Counted from the first letter of the stretch, positions 50,639-60,213 are shown. The stretch is DNA of 64,000 nt from Synechococcus sp. NOUM97013 (GCF_014279815.1 NZ_CP047941.1:1860001-1924000), one strand, 5' to 3'. Numbers and translations: made by a program. Notes: generated by a model from the sequence alone, not told the origin.

Positions 50639-51627
50639 GGCTGGTCGTCGACACCGGACGCGCCGGCTTCAGGATTCGGCGATTCTCCCAGCGCGGCGTG
50701 CCCCCCCGGCTCCCGGGGGGAGCGCAGCTGCTGCTCAAGCTGCTGACGTTGCTCCGGGTTCAGCCGTGGATCGTCCGTCTCCAGCTCGAGCAGGGTGAAC
50801 TGGTCATCCACACGCGTGGCCAGACGACGCAGGCGCTGCCTCGGCCGCTCACCACTGCCGCCGTTGGCCAGCTCCAATCGCAATTGCAGACGCAGCAGCT
50901 CCTCCGCCAGGCTCCAGGCCTGTTCGGCAGCCGCCTGATCCAGCGCAGTCTCCAACAGAGGTGCGCTGCGATCCGGTTCGACTTGCGCCAGCAGGTCCGC
51001 GACGATCGCCAGCCGGCGAGCGGCCACCGTGCCGGGCGTGCGACCGGCCAGCAGTGTCTGCACCGCATCCAGCGGCTGGCCGGACGCGACCTGTGCCTGC
51101 GCCAGCACATCCAGGCCGGACCGCACCAGGGGCTGTCCCTGCGCGTCCCGACCCACCACCAGCTGCTCCGCTTCCAGACGACCGGGCTGTCCGTCGGCCA
51201 GTCGCAACAGCGCCAAGATGGCGCGCTCCTGATCCAGTGCTGCACTAGCGGCATGCCAGGAGAGCAGCAGCCATTCGCGCCGTTGACGCGCTGAACCTGG
51301 CCCGTAACGACTCAGCACGCGCTGCGCACCGACCGGGTCCTTGCAGGTCATCAGAGCCCTGGCGTTCTCCATCACCACCGAGAACGGCTGGGGAGCCGGC
51401 GCCACCTCCATCAGGCGATCGCGCAGCTGCTGCAGCCGCTCATTGACACCGAAACTGGCGGACTGCTCGCAGGCCTGCTGCAACGCAGACAGGTCACCCT
51501 CCAGCAGAAGCGCGTCAAAGGCCTCCTGTGCCATTGGCAGCGAGGCGGATGCAGGGGTGGACTGCAGCGGAGTCACCACAGGAGCCGCCGCCAGCAGCAA
51601 TGACAGGGGCAAAGGGAGCAATCCCAT
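50635..51627 (-). CDS. exported helical (TPR-like) protein
   Basis: The 330-residue protein has a signal peptide ([18 protein letters not shown]). The rest is Leu/Ala/Gln-rich and all-helical, with repeated hairpins such as [20 protein letters not shown] and [20 protein letters not shown]. It ends in an [12 protein letters not shown] coiled stretch and a Pro-rich tail. TPR-like helical repeats in the periplasm suggest a scaffold or assembly factor, perhaps of the outer membrane given its neighbours. The open frame continues upstream antisense to purD and is not real. It is divergent from purD. Confidence 0.7.
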   Translation of the reverse strand: MGLLPLPLSLLLAAAPVVTPLQSTPASASLPMAQEAFDALLLEGDLSALQQACEQSASFGVNERLQQLRDRLMEVAPAPQPFSVVMENARALMTCKDPVGAQRVLSRYGPGSARQRREWLLLSWHAASAALDQERAILALLRLADGQPGRLEAEQLVVGRDAQGQPLVRSGLDVLAQAQVASGQPLDAVQTLLAGRTPGTVAARRLAIVADLLAQVEPDRSAPLLETALDQAAAEQAWSLAEELLRLQLRLELANGGSGERPRQRLRRLATRVDDQFTLLELETDDPRLNPEQRQQLEQQLRSPREPGGHAALGESPNPEAGASGVDDQP

Positions 51628-51741
51628 GGGCTGGCAGGCGCTCAACAAAGATGGAACGGTCTCTCCAATGCCGACAGCGAAGGCTGACCGCGCCGGAGCG
51701 ACGATCAAACCTAAGGGTCTTCGCCCGCCACGCCTGCCTCC

Positions 51742-53058
51742 ATGGCCCATTCCAGTCCCCGTCCCCAAGCCCTGCCTTCTCTTCGACATCTGCTGGTGGT
51801 GGGCGGCGGCGGCCGCGAACAGGCCTTGGCCTGGGCCCTGCGCCGCTGCCCGGGAGTGGAGGCGGTCTGGGTGACGCCCGGCAATGGCGGCACTGCTGCG
51901 CTGGGTGACTGCAGGCAGTTGAATGTTGGCGAATGCGACGCCAACGGCCTGATTGCCGCCTGCCGCGAGCAGGCGATTGATCTGGTGGTGATCGGACCTG
52001 AAGCGCCCCTCGCGGCCGGGGTGGCCGATCGCCTGCGCGACGCCGGCCTGGCGGTCTTTGGACCTTCCGCCGCCGGCGCGCAGCTGGAAGCCAGCAAAGC
52101 CTGGGCCAAGGCCTTGATGCAGGAGGCGGACATTCCCACCGCAGGCCACTGGGCTGTGGCCGATGCCGACGAGGGCCTCGCGGTGCTCGAGCGCATTCAA
52201 CGGCCGCTGGTCGTCAAGGCCGACGGCCTGGCCGCCGGCAAGGGCGTCACCGTGGCGGAAACCATCGAAGAATCCGCAACCGCCATCCGTGAAGCCTTCG
52301 CCGGTCGTTTCGGTGCTGCCGGCGAGCGGGTGGTGCTGGAGGAACGGTTGCAGGGGCCGGAAGTGTCGGTGTTCGCCCTCTGTGATGGGAAGCGGATGGT
52401 GCTGCTTCCTCCCGCCCAGGACCACAAACGATTGCTGGAAGGAGATCGCGGCCCCAACACCGGTGGCATGGGTGCCTATGCCCCCGCCCCCCTTCTGGAC
52501 CAAGCAGGACTCGAACAGGTGCGTGCACTGGTGCTCGAGCCCACGCTCAAGGCCCTGCAAGCCAAAGGGATTCAATACAGAGGCGTGATTTACGCCGGTC
52601 TGATGCTCACGGCAGAAGGCCCCCAGGTGATCGAATTCAACTGCCGATTCGGCGACCCCGAGTGCCAGACCCTGATGCCATTGCTTGGCCCGGAACTGGC
52701 TCAAGTGCTTCAGGCCTGCGCCTTGGGTTGTCTCGACCTCGCCCCCAGCCTGTCGATCACCGAGGCCTGCAGTGCCTGCATCGTGGCCGCTGCCGAGGGC
52801 TACCCAGACGCACCACGCAAGGGGGATGCCATTCAACTTCAGAACGATGCCGATGCCAGCCGGCAGCTGTTCCATGCCGGCACACGCCTTCAGGACAACG
52901 GCGCGCTGGTGACAGCCGGGGGGCGAGTGCTGACCCAGGTGGCCCAAGCCGAGGACTTCGACCAGGCGTTTGCCCGTGCCTACGCGGCCCTAGACCTGGT
53001 GCAGTTCGACGGCATGCAATTCCGCAGAGACATCGGCCATCAGGTCCGCCGGTCCTAG
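51742..53058 (+). CDS. purD: phosphoribosylamine-glycine ligase
   Basis: The 438-residue ATP-grasp enzyme joins glycine to phosphoribosylamine. It has an N-terminal LLVVGGGGREQALAWALRRC loop, LVVKADGLAAGKGVTVAETI, a PEVSVFALCDGKRMV block and the DHKRLLEGDRGPNTGGMGAY signature. The start ATG gives a short Ser/Pro/Arg leader of about 13 residues before the domain. It precedes nblS by nine bases, probably one transcript. Confidence 0.95.
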   Translation: MAHSSPRPQALPSLRHLLVVGGGGREQALAWALRRCPGVEAVWVTPGNGGTAALGDCRQLNVGECDANGLIAACREQAIDLVVIGPEAPLAAGVADRLRDAGLAVFGPSAAGAQLEASKAWAKALMQEADIPTAGHWAVADADEGLAVLERIQRPLVVKADGLAAGKGVTVAETIEESATAIREAFAGRFGAAGERVVLEERLQGPEVSVFALCDGKRMVLLPPAQDHKRLLEGDRGPNTGGMGAYAPAPLLDQAGLEQVRALVLEPTLKALQAKGIQYRGVIYAGLMLTAEGPQVIEFNCRFGDPECQTLMPLLGPELAQVLQACALGCLDLAPSLSITEACSACIVAAAEGYPDAPRKGDAIQLQNDADASRQLFHAGTRLQDNGALVTAGGRVLTQVAQAEDFDQAFARAYAALDLVQFDGMQFRRDIGHQVRRS

Positions 53059-53067
53059 GCTGCCATC

Positions 53068-55182
53068 ATGCATCCCGGCGGCATGGCCAGCGATCCAGAA
53101 ACGGCTCCGAACAACGTTCCGGCGGATTGGGCCGCCTCGATTTCAGGCTCGAGTGCAAGCGACGACAGCAGCCTCTGGCAGAGAACGTTGTCGTGGTGGG
53201 CTGAGTTCAGTCTTCAAACCAAGCTGCTGGCCGTGGCCACCCTGGTGGTGAGCCTGATGATGACCGGCATCACCTTCTTCTCGCTTAACGGCATCCAGCG
53301 CGATACGGCGATGAACGACACCCGCTACGCGCGGGATCTCGGACTGCTGCTGGCGGGCAATGTGACCGAGCTGGTCGCGGAGGGACGCGACCGCGAGCTG
53401 GCCAACGTCACCGAAACCTTCTGGCGCTCCAGCCGCAGCCTTCGCTACATCTTTTTCGCCGATCCGGACGGAATCGTCTACTTGGGGATTCCCATCAGCG
53501 GCAGTAACGACGCCAGCAGTGCCGACATGCGCCTGAGCCGCCGCCTCGAACTGCCGGATGAACTGCGCAGCCGTCCCCAGAACCCCCTGGTGCGTCAGCA
53601 CATCACGCCCCAGGGCCAGGTCACGGATGTGTTCGTTCCCTTGGTGGACAACAAGAACTATCTCGGCGTTCTGGCCCTGGGGGTCAACCCCAACGAAACC
53701 GCCCTGGCTAGTGCCGCCCTTACCCGCGAAGTGACGGTGGCCGTATTCATCTCCATCTGGGTGCTGGTGATCCTGGGAGCCGTGTTCAACGCGCTCACCA
53801 TCACCCGTCCCGTGAAGGAGCTGTTGCGGGGTGTGCGCTCGATCGGCGATGGAGACTTCCGCGCCCGCATCGGCCTGCCAATGGGTGGAGAACTGGGTGA
53901 ATTGCTGGATGGCTTCAATGCAATGGCCTCCCAGCTGCAGGCCTACGACGCGGCCAATATCGAGGAACTGCAAGCCGCGCAGGTGAAGCAGTCATCACTG
54001 ATCGCGACCATGGCCGACGGAGCCCTGCTGCTCGATGGAGACGGTCGCATCGTGTTAGCCAACCCAACAGCGCGTCGTCTGTTCCGCTGGGAAGGGCGCA
54101 ATCTCGAGGGTCAGGAATTCCTCAGCGAACTCCCCGAACTGCTGGCGGTTGAGCTCTACGAACCGCTGGGAGCCGTGTTCGAGAACAAGACCGACACCAA
54201 CGAACTTCGGAGCAGCGTCGGGGATCCGCCGCGCACACTGCGCTTCGTGTTGCAGGCCGTGCGCGAACCCAGCAGCGATGTACTCAAGGGCATCGCCGTG
54301 ACCATCCAGGATCTCACCCGTGAGGTGGAGCTGAACGCAGCCCAGAGCCGTTTCATCAGCAACGTCTCCCATGAGTTGCGCACGCCGTTGTTCAACATCA
54401 AGAGCTACGTGGAGACACTCCACGACATGGGTGACCAGCTCAGCGAAGACGACCGCAAGGAGTTTCTGGGGGTCGCCAATTCCGAAACCGATCGACTCAC
54501 ACGGCTGGTGAATGACGTGCTCGATCTATCCCGCCTGGAATCAAACCGGTCGGTGGAATTCGCGCCGATCGATCTAAGGCCCGGACTGGAACAGACCCTA
54601 CGCAGCTACAAGCTCAACGCCAACGACAAAGAGGTGGAACTGAACTTGGAAGCCGACGCCGACCTGCCTGAAGTGCTTGGCAACTGGGACCTGCTTCTGC
54701 AGGTGCTCGACAACCTTGTGGGCAATGCACTCAAGTTCAGCCGCAGTGGCGGTCGTTTGGTGATCCGGGCCTACACCTGGCCCGATAGCTGTCTGATGAT
54801 GTCCCCAGCCACCAACAGCGTGGGGGAAGACGGACCGACCTGCACGCTGAGTTCACCGCTGCCGAAGATCCGGATCGAAGTGTGCGACACGGGATACGGC
54901 ATCAGCGAAGCCAATCAGCAACGCATCTTCGAACGCTTCTATCGCGTTGAAAACGCTGTTCACACCGAAGTGGGAACCGGCCTGGGCTTGTCGATCGTGC
55001 GCGGGATCCTCGAAAAGCACGGCACCCAGATCCGCATGGTGAGCGAGCTGGATGTGGGCACCACCTTCTGGTTCGACCTGCCCCTCACCCTCGAGGATCC
55101 AGACGAATTGAGGTGGCGGGCCGAACGCCAGAACCCCGAAGAGCGCCGACCACTGAGCGCGTCGCCTGGCTCGATTGACTGA
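53068..55182 (+). CDS. nblS: sensor histidine kinase NblS/DspA (Hik33)
   Basis: The 704-residue kinase has TM1 (about 53-72), an extracytoplasmic sensor, and TM2 (about 223-245). HAMP (TRPVKELLRGVRSIGDGDFR) and a PAS domain (LLLDGDGRIVLANPTARRLF) follow. The HisKA H-box is FISNVSHELRTPLFNIKSY, and the ATPase domain has DNLVGNALKFSR and GTGLGLSIVRGI. NblS controls high-light and nutrient stress responses in cyanobacteria. The unusually late Ser/Pro insert (about residues 570-592) lies in the ATPase domain. It is convergent with kaiC, whose stop is five bases away. Confidence 0.93.
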   Translation: MHPGGMASDPETAPNNVPADWAASISGSSASDDSSLWQRTLSWWAEFSLQTKLLAVATLVVSLMMTGITFFSLNGIQRDTAMNDTRYARDLGLLLAGNVTELVAEGRDRELANVTETFWRSSRSLRYIFFADPDGIVYLGIPISGSNDASSADMRLSRRLELPDELRSRPQNPLVRQHITPQGQVTDVFVPLVDNKNYLGVLALGVNPNETALASAALTREVTVAVFISIWVLVILGAVFNALTITRPVKELLRGVRSIGDGDFRARIGLPMGGELGELLDGFNAMASQLQAYDAANIEELQAAQVKQSSLIATMADGALLLDGDGRIVLANPTARRLFRWEGRNLEGQEFLSELPELLAVELYEPLGAVFENKTDTNELRSSVGDPPRTLRFVLQAVREPSSDVLKGIAVTIQDLTREVELNAAQSRFISNVSHELRTPLFNIKSYVETLHDMGDQLSEDDRKEFLGVANSETDRLTRLVNDVLDLSRLESNRSVEFAPIDLRPGLEQTLRSYKLNANDKEVELNLEADADLPEVLGNWDLLLQVLDNLVGNALKFSRSGGRLVIRAYTWPDSCLMMSPATNSVGEDGPTCTLSSPLPKIRIEVCDTGYGISEANQQRIFERFYRVENAVHTEVGTGLGLSIVRGILEKHGTQIRMVSELDVGTTFWFDLPLTLEDPDELRWRAERQNPEERRPLSASPGSID

Positions 55183-55186
55183 TTGA

Positions 55187-56722
55187 TCAGTCAGGCGCCA
55201 CACCACGGGCGATGCGCGAGAGCTCACTGCGTTCATCGGTGCTCACCCGATGAGGGACACCCGAAATGATCCGCTCGAAGTTGGAGAAGGAATCTTTGAT
55301 CTGCGGACCATTACCCGTAATCACGAACTCGCGGATGCCCTTGTCATGCCAAGAACCACGCATTTTGAACACATTCAGGGCCCGGGCCATCTCACCGCGG
55401 ATCTCCACGTACTGCAGCATCAGGATCGTGTCGGTGATCGTGGAGATGTGGGAATCGGTGATCGAATGGCTACCCATGAACTCCTCTGAGGTGTTCGTGA
55501 AGAAGCCGGCGATCTCCTCCTGCTTGGCGTAACCCGTCACACCGATCACGAACTGGCGGAAGGCGTTGTGGCTGACTCCCCGTGCCAGAGCCGAGAGCGA
55601 ATCGATCGCCATCCGTGAGGGCTTGAACTGGGTGATCTCCGTCTTGATGATCTGCAGGTGGTCCTCCAGACCAGTGGATTCCGGATAGGCACAAATGATC
55701 TTGAGCAAGCCATCCTGCTCCATCTGCTCGAAATCAATGCCCCAGCTAGTGGCGTTGCGCAGCAACTGCGCCCTGGATTCCTCGTAGGCGAACAGGATCG
55801 CGCGCTCCTTGTTGCGGCAGGCATCTTCGATGAACTTGGACACCAGCAACGTCTTGCCAGTGCCCGTAGCACCGGTGGCAAGGATGATCGAGTCCTTAAA
55901 GAATCCACCGCCGCACATCTCATCAAGGCGCGGCACACCGGAACTCACCCGCACGTTCGATGAACGCTGCGTGAGACGCATGGCTCCCAGCGGGAAGATG
56001 CTGATGCCATGGGCGCCCATGGTGAAAGGGAACTCCCCTTTCATGTGCGTAGTGCCGCGTAGCTTGAGAATTTCCACCGTCCGGCGGCGACGTTCGCCCT
56101 CCAGAACGTTGCGCAGGATCACCACGTTGTCGGAGACAAATTCCTCAACGCCGTAGCGCGCAATAGGACCGTACTCATCGATGCGTTCGGTGGTCATCAC
56201 CGTGGTGACGCCAATCTCCTTGAGACGGGCAATCAGGCGGAAGATCTCACGACGCACCACGAAGACGGCGTCGTACTGCTGAAACACCGCAGTGATCGAG
56301 TCGATCGCCACCCGCTTCGCCTTGTATTTGCGGATGGCGTAGTTGATCCGCTCAATTAGTCCGGAGAGGTCAAAGCTACCGGCCACATCCTGGCCATCAG
56401 GATCGGGCGAGGCATCGAGGATGAACAGCTTGTCCTGCTCAACCATCTCCTGCAGATTCCAACCGAAGCTGGCGGCATTGCGCAGGATGTCGAGCGGTGA
56501 CTCCTCAAAGGTGACAAAGATCCCCGGCTCATCAAAGTGCTGAATGCCGTTGTGCAAAAAGTGGAGCGAAAAGACTGTTTTTCCTGTCCCGGACGTGCCG
56601 CTGATCAGGGTGCTGCGACCGATCGGCAGGCCGCCTTGGCACACATCATCAAAGCCCTCGATCCCAGTCGGGAGCTTTTGAACCTGCATCTGTGGGGAAC
56701 CACTGGAGCTGGAGATCTGCAT
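55187..56722 (-). CDS. kaiC: circadian clock ATPase/autokinase KaiC
   Basis: The 511-residue protein has two RecA-like domains. Walker A loops are SGTSGTGKTVFSLHF (CI) and ATGATGTGKTLLVSKF (CII), with catalytic Glu pairs in VTFEESPLD and FAYEESRAQ. The phosphorylation region SITDSHISTITDT retains the Ser/Thr pair equivalent to S431/T432 of S. elongatus and the preceding Thr (T426). KaiC hexamers cycle between phospho-states to time gene expression. It follows kaiB by 66 bases in the kaiABC order on the minus strand. Confidence 0.97.
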   Translation of the reverse strand: MQISSSSGSPQMQVQKLPTGIEGFDDVCQGGLPIGRSTLISGTSGTGKTVFSLHFLHNGIQHFDEPGIFVTFEESPLDILRNAASFGWNLQEMVEQDKLFILDASPDPDGQDVAGSFDLSGLIERINYAIRKYKAKRVAIDSITAVFQQYDAVFVVRREIFRLIARLKEIGVTTVMTTERIDEYGPIARYGVEEFVSDNVVILRNVLEGERRRRTVEILKLRGTTHMKGEFPFTMGAHGISIFPLGAMRLTQRSSNVRVSSGVPRLDEMCGGGFFKDSIILATGATGTGKTLLVSKFIEDACRNKERAILFAYEESRAQLLRNATSWGIDFEQMEQDGLLKIICAYPESTGLEDHLQIIKTEITQFKPSRMAIDSLSALARGVSHNAFRQFVIGVTGYAKQEEIAGFFTNTSEEFMGSHSITDSHISTITDTILMLQYVEIRGEMARALNVFKMRGSWHDKGIREFVITGNGPQIKDSFSNFERIISGVPHRVSTDERSELSRIARGVAPD

Positions 56723-56788
56723 AACGGCGACCTTATGGAGCCAAGCTAAAGAGAAAAGATGTGCTGATCTGCGGGTGCACCGTCGGGC

Positions 56789-57148
56789 TTAAGAATCTGA
56801 TTCGACTGTGTCGACTTCCTCAAGCGACTCCATCAAGGAAGAGGTGAGGTTGTTGTCGGTGAGCTCGTCGTAGAGCAGATCAAGGCCGATCAACACCCGT
56901 TCCCGATCCGAGAGATCGCCGATGATGCGCCGCACCGGAGGTGGAAGAATCTTGGACAGGGTTGGCGTTGCCAGGATCTTGTCCTCCTCTGCCAGCTGCG
57001 GATTTTTGAGCACATCGATCACCTTCAGGGCATAAACCCCCTTGAACTCCGTTTCGAGGATGTTGCGCAGGGTTTTGAGCGCCCGCATGGAGTTGGGGGT
57101 GTTCCCTGCGACGTAGAGCTTGAGGATGTAGGTCTTGCGTGGGCTCAT
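56789..57148 (-). CDS. kaiB: circadian clock protein KaiB
   Basis: The 119-residue thioredoxin-like, fold-switching protein begins [20 protein letters not shown] and has [20 protein letters not shown] and [20 protein letters not shown], all KaiB signatures. It binds the KaiC CI ring during the dephosphorylation phase. An acidic tail of about 17 residues beyond the usual end ([16 protein letters not shown]) is noteworthy. Its ATG overlaps the kaiA TGA as ATGA. Confidence 0.97.
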   Translation of the reverse strand: MSPRKTYILKLYVAGNTPNSMRALKTLRNILETEFKGVYALKVIDVLKNPQLAEEDKILATPTLSKILPPPVRRIIGDLSDRERVLIGLDLLYDELTDNNLTSSLMESLEEVDTVESDS

Positions 57149-58035
57149 GGGGACACCTCCGGATCGTTGAGAACGCGACGTTCCCGGGCAGCGGGCGTCA
57201 GGGAGACCTCAGCGGGAATCGAACGTCGATACATCTCGCAGAGGTGAGCCATGACATCGAGCAACGCGAGGCGATAGTCCTGAAGGAAATCGTTCTTATG
57301 CCCCTCAAGTCTGAGTTGCTTCCAGAAGTCGTCAATCAGATTCATGTGGATCTCCACAGCGCGGGTGATCGGCAAGTCACCGAAAAAGGCCGTGTTCACA
57401 AAGCTTTCCAAGGCCTGGTTGGCAGCAGCCGGATCCCGGAAGTAGCTGATTAGCAGATCCCGATAGGTGCGCTGCAGCGACAGCACCAGATCGCGCTGTT
57501 CATCGGGGGGAAGATTGGCGAGAAACCGTGACGGATCTCGCTTGTAAAAAACACCGAGATAACCGAGCCGTTCTTGAAGGCGGCTGGACATCCTCCAGGC
57601 GCTGCCATCAATGGCAGGCTTGGAGTTCTGCTCGGCGCCATCCTCCGGTATCACCTCCTTCTGGCCTTGACGCAGAAAGCGTGAGATAGCGGCATCCACG
57701 TTGTAACCCAGCTGCTCCAGCTGATCAGCGGGCAGATGCACTTCCTCCGGGTGGCAATCCACCCGCCCCATCCGCTCCCCGACAACCACGGCCGGGAAGA
57801 GCAGACCCTCTTCGCCGAGAGATTCACGCGTGGTGTCATCCAGCAAGGACTGTTCGATCACCACTGCATCCACCGCCTCGCGCTGATGCGAAAGCAGCTC
57901 CAGCACCTGCTGACCCGATTGCACCTCCCCCAGATCCACTGGGGCATAACGATTCACCGGCAACCACTGACAACAGACATCAACCAGCGCTCTGGTGCGC
58001 AGCAGCAAGGCGATCGTGAGTGCCGGACGGGCCAT
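57145..58035 (-). CDS. kaiA: circadian clock protein KaiA (full length)
   Basis: The 296-residue protein has the N-terminal pseudo-receiver domain (1-135, [16 protein letters not shown]) and the C-terminal four-helix domain that stimulates KaiC. The latter contains [20 protein letters not shown], the [20 protein letters not shown] segment and [20 protein letters not shown]. Full-length kaiA separates Synechococcus from Prochlorococcus, which lacks it. It is first in the kaiA-kaiB-kaiC operon and divergent from rplU. Confidence 0.95.
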   Translation of the reverse strand: MARPALTIALLLRTRALVDVCCQWLPVNRYAPVDLGEVQSGQQVLELLSHQREAVDAVVIEQSLLDDTTRESLGEEGLLFPAVVVGERMGRVDCHPEEVHLPADQLEQLGYNVDAAISRFLRQGQKEVIPEDGAEQNSKPAIDGSAWRMSSRLQERLGYLGVFYKRDPSRFLANLPPDEQRDLVLSLQRTYRDLLISYFRDPAAANQALESFVNTAFFGDLPITRAVEIHMNLIDDFWKQLRLEGHKNDFLQDYRLALLDVMAHLCEMYRRSIPAEVSLTPAARERRVLNDPEVSP

Positions 58036-58112
58036 CCACCGCGAAAGGGTCCTGAGTTGAATCTTGACGAAAGGCAGAGCGAAGAACGAAGATCTTTGTT
58101 TGTCTTTCGATT

Positions 58113-58156
58113 GCGGCTCAGGCCGAATCGGCTTGTCCGAGCCTGACCGCGTCTTT
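58113..58156 (+). promoter_or_regulatory. hairpin with T-run in the rplU leader (possible attenuator)
   Basis: GCGG at 58113-58116 and TCAGGC at 58118-58123 pair with GCCTGA at 58141-58146 and CCGC at 58147-58150. This makes a ten-pair stem with one bulged C, followed by GTCTTTT. It ends about ten bases before the rplU ATG. Ribosomal protein leaders often hold feedback structures; here both attenuation and translational control are possible. Confidence 0.55.
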
Positions 58157-58163
58157 TCGTTTC

Positions 58164-58538
58164 ATGGCCGAAACCAGTCCCACCACCTCTGCAGCCCCCG
58201 AAACGGGCAGCTACGCCATCGTTGAAGCTTCCGGCCAGCAGTTCTGGCTGCAGCCCAACCGTTATTACGACCTGGACCGCCTCCAGGCCGATGTTGACGC
58301 CACGGTGACGCTCGACAACGTTCTCCTCGTGAAGGACGCCAAGGGCACCACTCTGGGCAAGCCTTATGTGAAGGATGCAAGCGTCGAACTGAAGGTGATG
58401 GCTCACCGTCGCGGTCCCAAGGTGATCGTTTACAAGATGCGCCCCAAAAAGAAGACCCGTCGCAAGAATGGTCATCGTCAGGAACTGACCCGCGTCATGG
58501 TTCAGTCCATCTCTGTCGGCGGCAAGGCCATCAGCTGA
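58164..58538 (+). CDS. rplU: 50S ribosomal protein L21
   Basis: The 124-residue protein has a short low-complexity start (AETSPTTSAAPETG) and then the L21 core: SYAIVEASGQQFWLQPNRYY, VLLVKDAKGTTLGKPYVKDA and VIVYKMRPKKKTRRKNGHRQ. It binds 23S rRNA and is cotranscribed with rpmA 48 bases later, as in most bacteria. Confidence 0.97.
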   Translation: MAETSPTTSAAPETGSYAIVEASGQQFWLQPNRYYDLDRLQADVDATVTLDNVLLVKDAKGTTLGKPYVKDASVELKVMAHRRGPKVIVYKMRPKKKTRRKNGHRQELTRVMVQSISVGGKAIS

Positions 58539-58586
58539 TCAAGCCAGTTTCAGCTCGCTTCTCACCTCTCCACTTCGTTCCATCTC

Positions 58587-58853
58587 ATGGCTCATAAGAA
58601 AGGCACAGGTTCAACCCGAAACGGTCGCGATTCCAATTCCAAGCGCCTGGGCGTCAAGGCCTACGGCGGCGAATCCGTTACCGCCGGTTCCATCCTGATC
58701 CGCCAGCGCGGCACCGCCGTGCTGCCCGGCGTCAACGTTGGCCAAGGCAAGGACGACACCCTGTTCGCCCTCACCGATGGCGTGGTCAAGTTCGAGACCA
58801 TCCGTCGTGGACTGCGCAACCGCAAGCGCATCAACATCACGGCCACGGCCTGA
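58587..58853 (+). CDS. rpmA: 50S ribosomal protein L27
   Basis: The 88-residue protein starts [20 protein letters not shown] and has the [20 protein letters not shown] core. L27's N-terminus reaches the peptidyl-transferase centre. It follows rplU in the standard order. A possible terminator-like inverted repeat occurs 98 bases further on at 58951-58975. Confidence 0.97.
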   Translation: MAHKKGTGSTRNGRDSNSKRLGVKAYGGESVTAGSILIRQRGTAVLPGVNVGQGKDDTLFALTDGVVKFETIRRGLRNRKRINITATA

Positions 58854-58887
58854 TTGACTGCCTGATCGGGCCAGCGCAGCGGCGGCA

Positions 58888-59349
58888 TCAATGTCCGCGC
58901 ACCGAACGCAGAGCCTGACGGGTGGTAAGTACCAACCCAAGGACAGTGAGCCCCAGGACGACCAACGTCCTGGGGCTTTGTTCATGCAGGGCATGCATGA
59001 TTTCCAGGGGAAGAGCCAAGGCCAGGACCCCGACTAACAACCACTCACCCCAACGGCGGCCAACCCAGGTAGCCCAGGCGGCCACAAGGATCAACAACGC
59101 ATAGAAGCCCGACACCACCGCCAGTCGCATCAGGCGGGTGGGCCCCAGCACCGTGCCCTTTTGGGCCATCGCGGACAAGAACTGGCGATCAGCCTGCCCC
59201 CAGCTGTCAGCAAAGTCCGAAAGCTGCGCGTAATGGACGTCACCGAACAAGGCCGCCAGGCTGATCAACAACAGCACAAGCGCGAGCAGGACTTTTTTGA
59301 TCACGATCAAACGGATCAGCCAACGTCCTTGGCCCGCGGATTGGCTCAT
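58888..59349 (-). CDS. DUF2127-like membrane protein
   Basis: The 153-residue protein begins MSQSAGQGRWLIRLIVIKKV and has four hydrophobic segments (KKVLLALVLLLISLAALFG, LMRLAVVSGFYALLILVAAW, GEWLLVGVLALALPLEIMHA, LVVLGLTVLGLVL). The RLIVIKKV start and size match the DUF2127 membrane family. The ATG at 59349 follows the methyltransferase stop by seven bases; a GTG at 59367 overlaps it instead. Function unknown. Confidence 0.75.
   Translation of the reverse strand: MSQSAGQGRWLIRLIVIKKVLLALVLLLISLAALFGDVHYAQLSDFADSWGQADRQFLSAMAQKGTVLGPTRLMRLAVVSGFYALLILVAAWATWVGRRWGEWLLVGVLALALPLEIMHALHEQSPRTLVVLGLTVLGLVLTTRQALRSVRGH
58951..58975. repeat. perfect 10-base inverted repeat
   Basis: CCCCAGGACG (58951-58960) and CGTCCTGGGG (58966-58975) are separated by five bases. 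It lies inside the 3' part of the DUF2127-like gene. On the plus strand it is followed by CTTTG, not a full T run, so it could at most be a weak terminator for rplU-rpmA. Confidence 0.7.
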
Positions 59350-59356
59350 CGAGGCA

Positions 59357-60121
59357 TCAGACGCCACTGTCCAGCGGACGGTAAGCCCGGGTTGTGATCA
59401 AGAGGGGATGGAACACCTCCAGGTAATGGCGCTGCAGGGTGCGGAAGAAGTGGTCTACCAGCTGCGGGTCATCGAAATGGAACGGATACTCGCCGTCATG
59501 ACCCTTGAAGAAGTACCAGTTCAGCAGGGCTCGGCCATCAGGAGTCAAACGCTGGTGAAACTCCATCAGCTGCGCCGAAGGCTCGGGGAGGTGCTCCAAC
59601 ACATCGAGGCACACGACGGTGTCGAATGACTGATCAGGAACACTGGCGAGATCGCGATGCACCGACACCCGGTCGGACAGACCGAGGCGCGCGGCACGAT
59701 CCTTCACAAACGCCCGGTTCTGCGGATTGAGATCCACGAACCACACATGACGCACGCTCTCCAGACCGGCCGCCGCTAACGCATGCGTGCCGATGCCGCC
59801 GCCGAAGTCGAGCACATTCCCACGGGCGAACTGCTGCTGCAGACGCAAGGTGTCGGCGATGTAATCCGCACTGCTCAGATGCCAGGCCGCAAGCTCGAAC
59901 AGGTGACCGGTGCCCACCGTGTCTTCGTAGAAATCCTCAGCCCGATCCGGATCAAAGGCACCCGGATGCATCGCAGCGAGGTCTTCTTTGCTCTGCGGAA
60001 GCCGCTGGCACACCTCCTCAGCAGTTAAACCCAAATAAGAGGCCAAATGCTCCTTCACCGCAAAACCGCTGGCCAGGAACTCCTCGATGCCCACAGGGGC
60101 TGAAGCGTGAACAGGCGGCAT
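59357..60121 (-). CDS. class I SAM-dependent methyltransferase
   Basis: The 254-residue protein has motif I NVLDFGGGIGTHALAAAG, an acidic VWFVDLNPQNRAFV loop and motif IV-like FDTVVCLDVLEHLPEPSAQL. These define a Rossmann methyltransferase. The 80-residue N-terminal helical extension (EDFYEDTVGTGHLFELAAWH) is unlike small-molecule types I can name. The substrate is unknown. It lies next to the DUF2127-like gene on the same strand. Confidence 0.85.
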   Translation of the reverse strand: MPPVHASAPVGIEEFLASGFAVKEHLASYLGLTAEEVCQRLPQSKEDLAAMHPGAFDPDRAEDFYEDTVGTGHLFELAAWHLSSADYIADTLRLQQQFARGNVLDFGGGIGTHALAAAGLESVRHVWFVDLNPQNRAFVKDRAARLGLSDRVSVHRDLASVPDQSFDTVVCLDVLEHLPEPSAQLMEFHQRLTPDGRALLNWYFFKGHDGEYPFHFDDPQLVDHFFRTLQRHYLEVFHPLLITTRAYRPLDSGV

Positions 60122-60213
60122 GGAGCATCACGGGCGATCTCGCAAACCTACGCGCGAGCCGGTAGCAGCCGAGGGCTAGGTGCCACAGTCAGAGGCCCAG
60201 GACCTCTCGCACG

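Noticed and set aside
51628-52947. Long minus-strand open frame continuing upstream of the exported helical protein
   Set aside because: It is antisense to purD, which has clear motifs. The added residues are His/Gly/Arg-rich with no domain, a typical GC-rich shadow.
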